Below are positions 61,633 through 64,000 of a stretch of DNA of 64,000 nt, piece by piece. The notes beneath the pieces are model-generated. The model saw only the letters and a list, made by a program, of their open reading frames with translations, made no database searches and had not been told where the DNA came from. The position numbers and the translations under genes were made by a program. The stretch is from Takifugu bimaculatus (lineage: Eukaryota; Chordata; Actinopteri; Tetraodontiformes; Tetraodontidae). Every line of letters starts with the position of its first letter. Positions within the stretch are counted from its first letter, which is position 1. The stretch lies in contig CP034975.1 in NCBI GenBank assembly GCA_004026145.2, forward strand, positions 19,250,191 to 19,314,190, read 5' to 3'.

Positions 61633-64000
61633 CTGAGTGTTAGGTTGAAAAGAGAGGGGAAAGGGATGGATTTAGGAAGAGGGAGAGGCTTTAACCTGAT
61701 ATAAAACAAAGCATTTACACTCTCCTACCTTCACTCGTCACACCTTCCTCAACTTCATCTCCAATCTGTTAGGAACAAAAACAATGTCAAGTCTGGACTC
61801 CACAAAAGTCTGGACTCTGATTTATCCACAAAATATGCACACATGTTCTGAGTGTGCCTTAAAATCACCTATAAACCAAAACCCGCCCCAGTGTATCTGC
61901 TCAGCATTCTGATTTAATCCCACCCATGTGCCATGAAATGTCAGATCATTATTTTTAAAAGGAAATCACACACAGACAGATTAGAAATCTTAGGCGTCAA
62001 TAATCACTGCATACAACTCACGCCTCAGGCTCATGTGATAAAGTTTCATCGAAGTCAACGTTAGTCCATCTCCACAGCACACGGTTAGTGATTTCAAGTA
62101 TTATGACTGAGAAGTGGGGAAATATGTGAGGATAAGTTTTGGTGTTATTCATGTTAAAAGGGAAGAAAAGGGTGGAGGTGAAAAAGGGGAGAAATAAATA
62201 AGAGTAAGCACAAATAATAATAAAATAAAATTTAGGATGGGCTCACCACATCAGTACACAGCCACTGCTCTATGTCATCCATGACAGAATTCTGACGGTC
62301 GACACCCTACAAGGCAGCCAGACCGCCACAGAGGGGAGGGGGAAGGGGAGCGATGCCATCACATTAAATAAATCCCACCAAAATCACAATGAACAAAAAC
62401 GTAAATGGACTAAAAATGCAAAGTAATAAAAAATCTTGAGAAAAAATCAAATAGAAATGAATGTTTGCGAGGACTGTTTCCAATATGCAGGAGAATACAG
62501 TGGAACCCCAGTTGTGTTACACAATTAACACTTGATTTGTGTGAAAACTGCTCTAAAAAGGTTGGTGCTTCGATAGCACAAACATAAGAAATCCAAATCT
62601 GTTGCTTTAGAACCAATATTAAACCTTCTTTTTGTAAAAGATCTCATAACCTTCATGTAACCTAACATTATGGACAACGAGGACTAAGATACAATCATTA
62701 AAACACAATAATGATATCATTAAAAACATTTTTGGTCACTCGTCCTCAAAGAATATTGGACTGAATTGTTTTCTGGGGCGGCGCATTAGCTTAAGTGCTT
62801 TTCACTCTAAATTTATAGAACAGACAAATATTTATAATTATTGTTCCAAATAATATTTCCTTCCTTTTTGTGCACCAGCTGCAAATATTACAGTGTATGA
62901 GAGTATTGGAGCTATTCACAAGGCATAAACAGCCTGGAGGCCGAAGCATTAGCCTGTGCAACTGGGACTCACCGCTCCTGGTGCTGGTTGCAGGACGTCC
63001 AGAGTGGGAGGGGGGCCGCTAGTAGTGTCTTCTGCTGTAGTGCTGAAAAAAGATGTCAACATTTCTATAATAATCAGGACATCTCTTCATGCACATTTAT
63101 TTGCTTTCCCTCTTAAAATCCTTCCAAAATGCTTCATTTTATGAAACAAAGTGATGTATACTTACTGGACAATTTATTAGGTATAGCTGTACAATTGCTT
63201 GTTAACACAAATAGCTAATCAGCTGATCACAAGGCTGCAACTCAATGCATTTAGGCAATACAACTTGCTGAAGTTCAAACACAAATGTGTGTTTTACTCC
63301 GTGGGGGCCGATAAAACATGCTGCCACCAAAGTGAAAAAAGGATAAACAGTGTGGGGCAAAATGGAGTGGGCAGAGTCTGAGAAGAGGTGTGGGAAGGTA
63401 ATGAAAGAAAACAACTGTGCACTTCTAAAGAAAAGAGTGGTGTGTAAAAAAGCCTTGATATAAATACTGTAATTGCAGAAGCAGAAATGCATAGCTGAAT
63501 GCCAACAGCACCTCTTAGTTCTGACCCTATGATACACAACGTCTTCATAGAGGTGGAAATTTCTGGGGCATCCTTACTTGGTGTGTGCTGGGGTGGACAG
63601 AACTCCGGTCCTGGTTTGAGCAAACACATCAAAATCATCCTGGGTGGGGGGAGGCTTACCGCTGGACAGGGAGCTCAGGGTGCTGCTTACACTGTCTGCC
63701 CCCATGTCTGGAGGGACATAAATACACATGGTATCAGCAAACTGGTTCTGCTGACTTAATGGAATACTGCTATGACTTCTAATCCAAGGCTTATTATAAC
63801 ACATACGGTACATTATCCATTTTAGACATAATAAGATAACTGCTACATAGTAAAAGTCAAAGTCAAAAGTCTGAGAGAGGGCTGACAAACCTAGACCAGC
63901 CAGCCGGGAAGCCAGAGTGGCTGGGGACGAGGGCCCCACAACATTGGTGGAGGGCAAATTGGTTGAGGCTGCATTCACCATGTTGCTTACAACAGCAGGG
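61484..64000 (-). CDS. tom1l2: tom1l2 (TOM1-like endosomal adaptor), 3' part, truncated by window edge
   Basis: TOM1-family proteins are VHS-GAT adaptors that link ubiquitinated cargo, clathrin and myosin VI at endosomes. Only the C-terminal 184 residues lie in the window; the VHS and GAT domains are beyond 64,000. Exons in transcript order: 64000-63891 (continues outside), 63707-63578, 63042-62973, 62306-62247, 61765-61729, 61632-61484 (stop TAG 61,486-61,484). They join in frame at consensus splice sites. Motifs: [72 protein letters not shown] and a C-terminal RKKPARQEDGLLAM. The AAEVTPSLPSPP and RKKPxRxED signature fits TOM1L2 better than TOM1, though IEQWL resembles TOM1. It is convergent with foxl3. 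Confidence 0.88.
61729..61765 (-). CDS. tom1l2: tom1l2 micro-exon
   Basis: A 37-nt exon encoding [12 protein letters not shown], between acceptor cctaacag and donor gtagga. It joins in frame to [11 protein letters not shown] in the last exon. Confidence 0.9.
62247..62306 (-). CDS. tom1l2: tom1l2 exon
   Basis: A 60-nt exon encoding [20 protein letters not shown], a conserved acidic and aromatic motif of TOM1/TOM1L2. The acceptor is cttgtag and the donor is gtgagc. Confidence 0.9.
62973..63042 (-). CDS. tom1l2: tom1l2 exon
   Basis: A 70-nt exon encoding TTAEDTTSGPPPTLDVLQPA PGA, a Pro-rich linker. The acceptor is ttttttcag and the donor is gtgagt. It is less conserved than its neighbours and could be alternatively spliced. 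Confidence 0.78.
63157..63280. mobile_element. Tc1/mariner-type element terminal fragment
   Basis: The segment from acttactggacaatttatta through aactcaatgcatttaggc to gctgaagttcaaac closely follows the terminus of a very common fish DNA transposon, whose ends read like ggccactttattaggtacacc. The similarity stops at about 63,280, before any transposase codon, and no matching far end is seen. It is a dead fragment inside a tom1l2 intron. The family assignment is from memory. Confidence 0.7.
63578..63707 (-). CDS. tom1l2: tom1l2 exon
   Basis: Encodes [20 protein letters not shown], then [17 protein letters not shown]. The acceptor is ccctccag and the donor is gtaagg. A 20-nt stretch inside it mimics an intron (see findings), but it is not a multiple of three and must be retained. 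Confidence 0.87.
63891..64000 (-). CDS. tom1l2: tom1l2 exon, 5' side cut by window edge
   Basis: Encodes [14 protein letters not shown] and on to SPATLASRLAGL. The donor is gtttgt, weaker than the others. The first base of the next codon is shared with the following exon, which gives LAGLDMG. Confidence 0.85.

Noticed and set aside
1..64000. CRISPR arrays, bacterial operons or prophage
   Set aside because: The window is vertebrate nuclear DNA with spliced genes; the spaced repeats present are simple microsatellites.

Overview
The window is vertebrate nuclear DNA, almost certainly from a teleost fish. The genes have many short exons with GT-AG introns, CA/GT microsatellites are common, and the encoded proteins are clearly vertebrate. 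The forkhead gene is foxl3, which is best known from fish.

Layout. 1-16,250 is intergenic, with simple repeats and several stretches that look like conserved regulatory DNA but no convincing exon. fam20c (secretory-pathway protein kinase) occupies 16,250-50,980 on the + strand. It has 11 coding exons that join without a frame break into a 558-residue protein, and its third intron is 24 kb. 51,000-54,200 is AT-rich intergenic DNA. foxl3 (forkhead factor of the germline sex decision) follows at 54,220-56,100 on the + strand, with 3 coding exons and 247 residues. On the - strand the last six coding exons of a TOM1-family gene, best matched to tom1l2, run in from the right edge (64,000 down to 61,484), with a probable 3' UTR to about 59,500.

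The most notable item is a microRNA hairpin at 58,720-58,790 on the - strand. Its 5' arm matches miR-33 exactly, as I know it. In mammals miR-33 genes sit in introns of SREBF1 and SREBF2, and SREBF1 lies directly downstream of TOM1L2 on the same strand. Here the hairpin sits where SREBF1 would be, but no SREBF coding sequence is visible between tom1l2 and foxl3. It looks like an orphan intronic microRNA that outlived its host gene, or was left behind when one duplicate of the host was lost after the teleost genome duplication.

The genes are not an operon and share no pathway. fam20c and foxl3 are an old linked pair (human 7p22), while tom1l2 and mir-33 belong to the block seen at human 17p11. 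The window therefore captures a junction of the two blocks. Mobile-element traces are few: a decayed LINE-like zinc-finger ORF in fam20c intron 3 and a Tc1/mariner-type terminal fragment in a tom1l2 intron.
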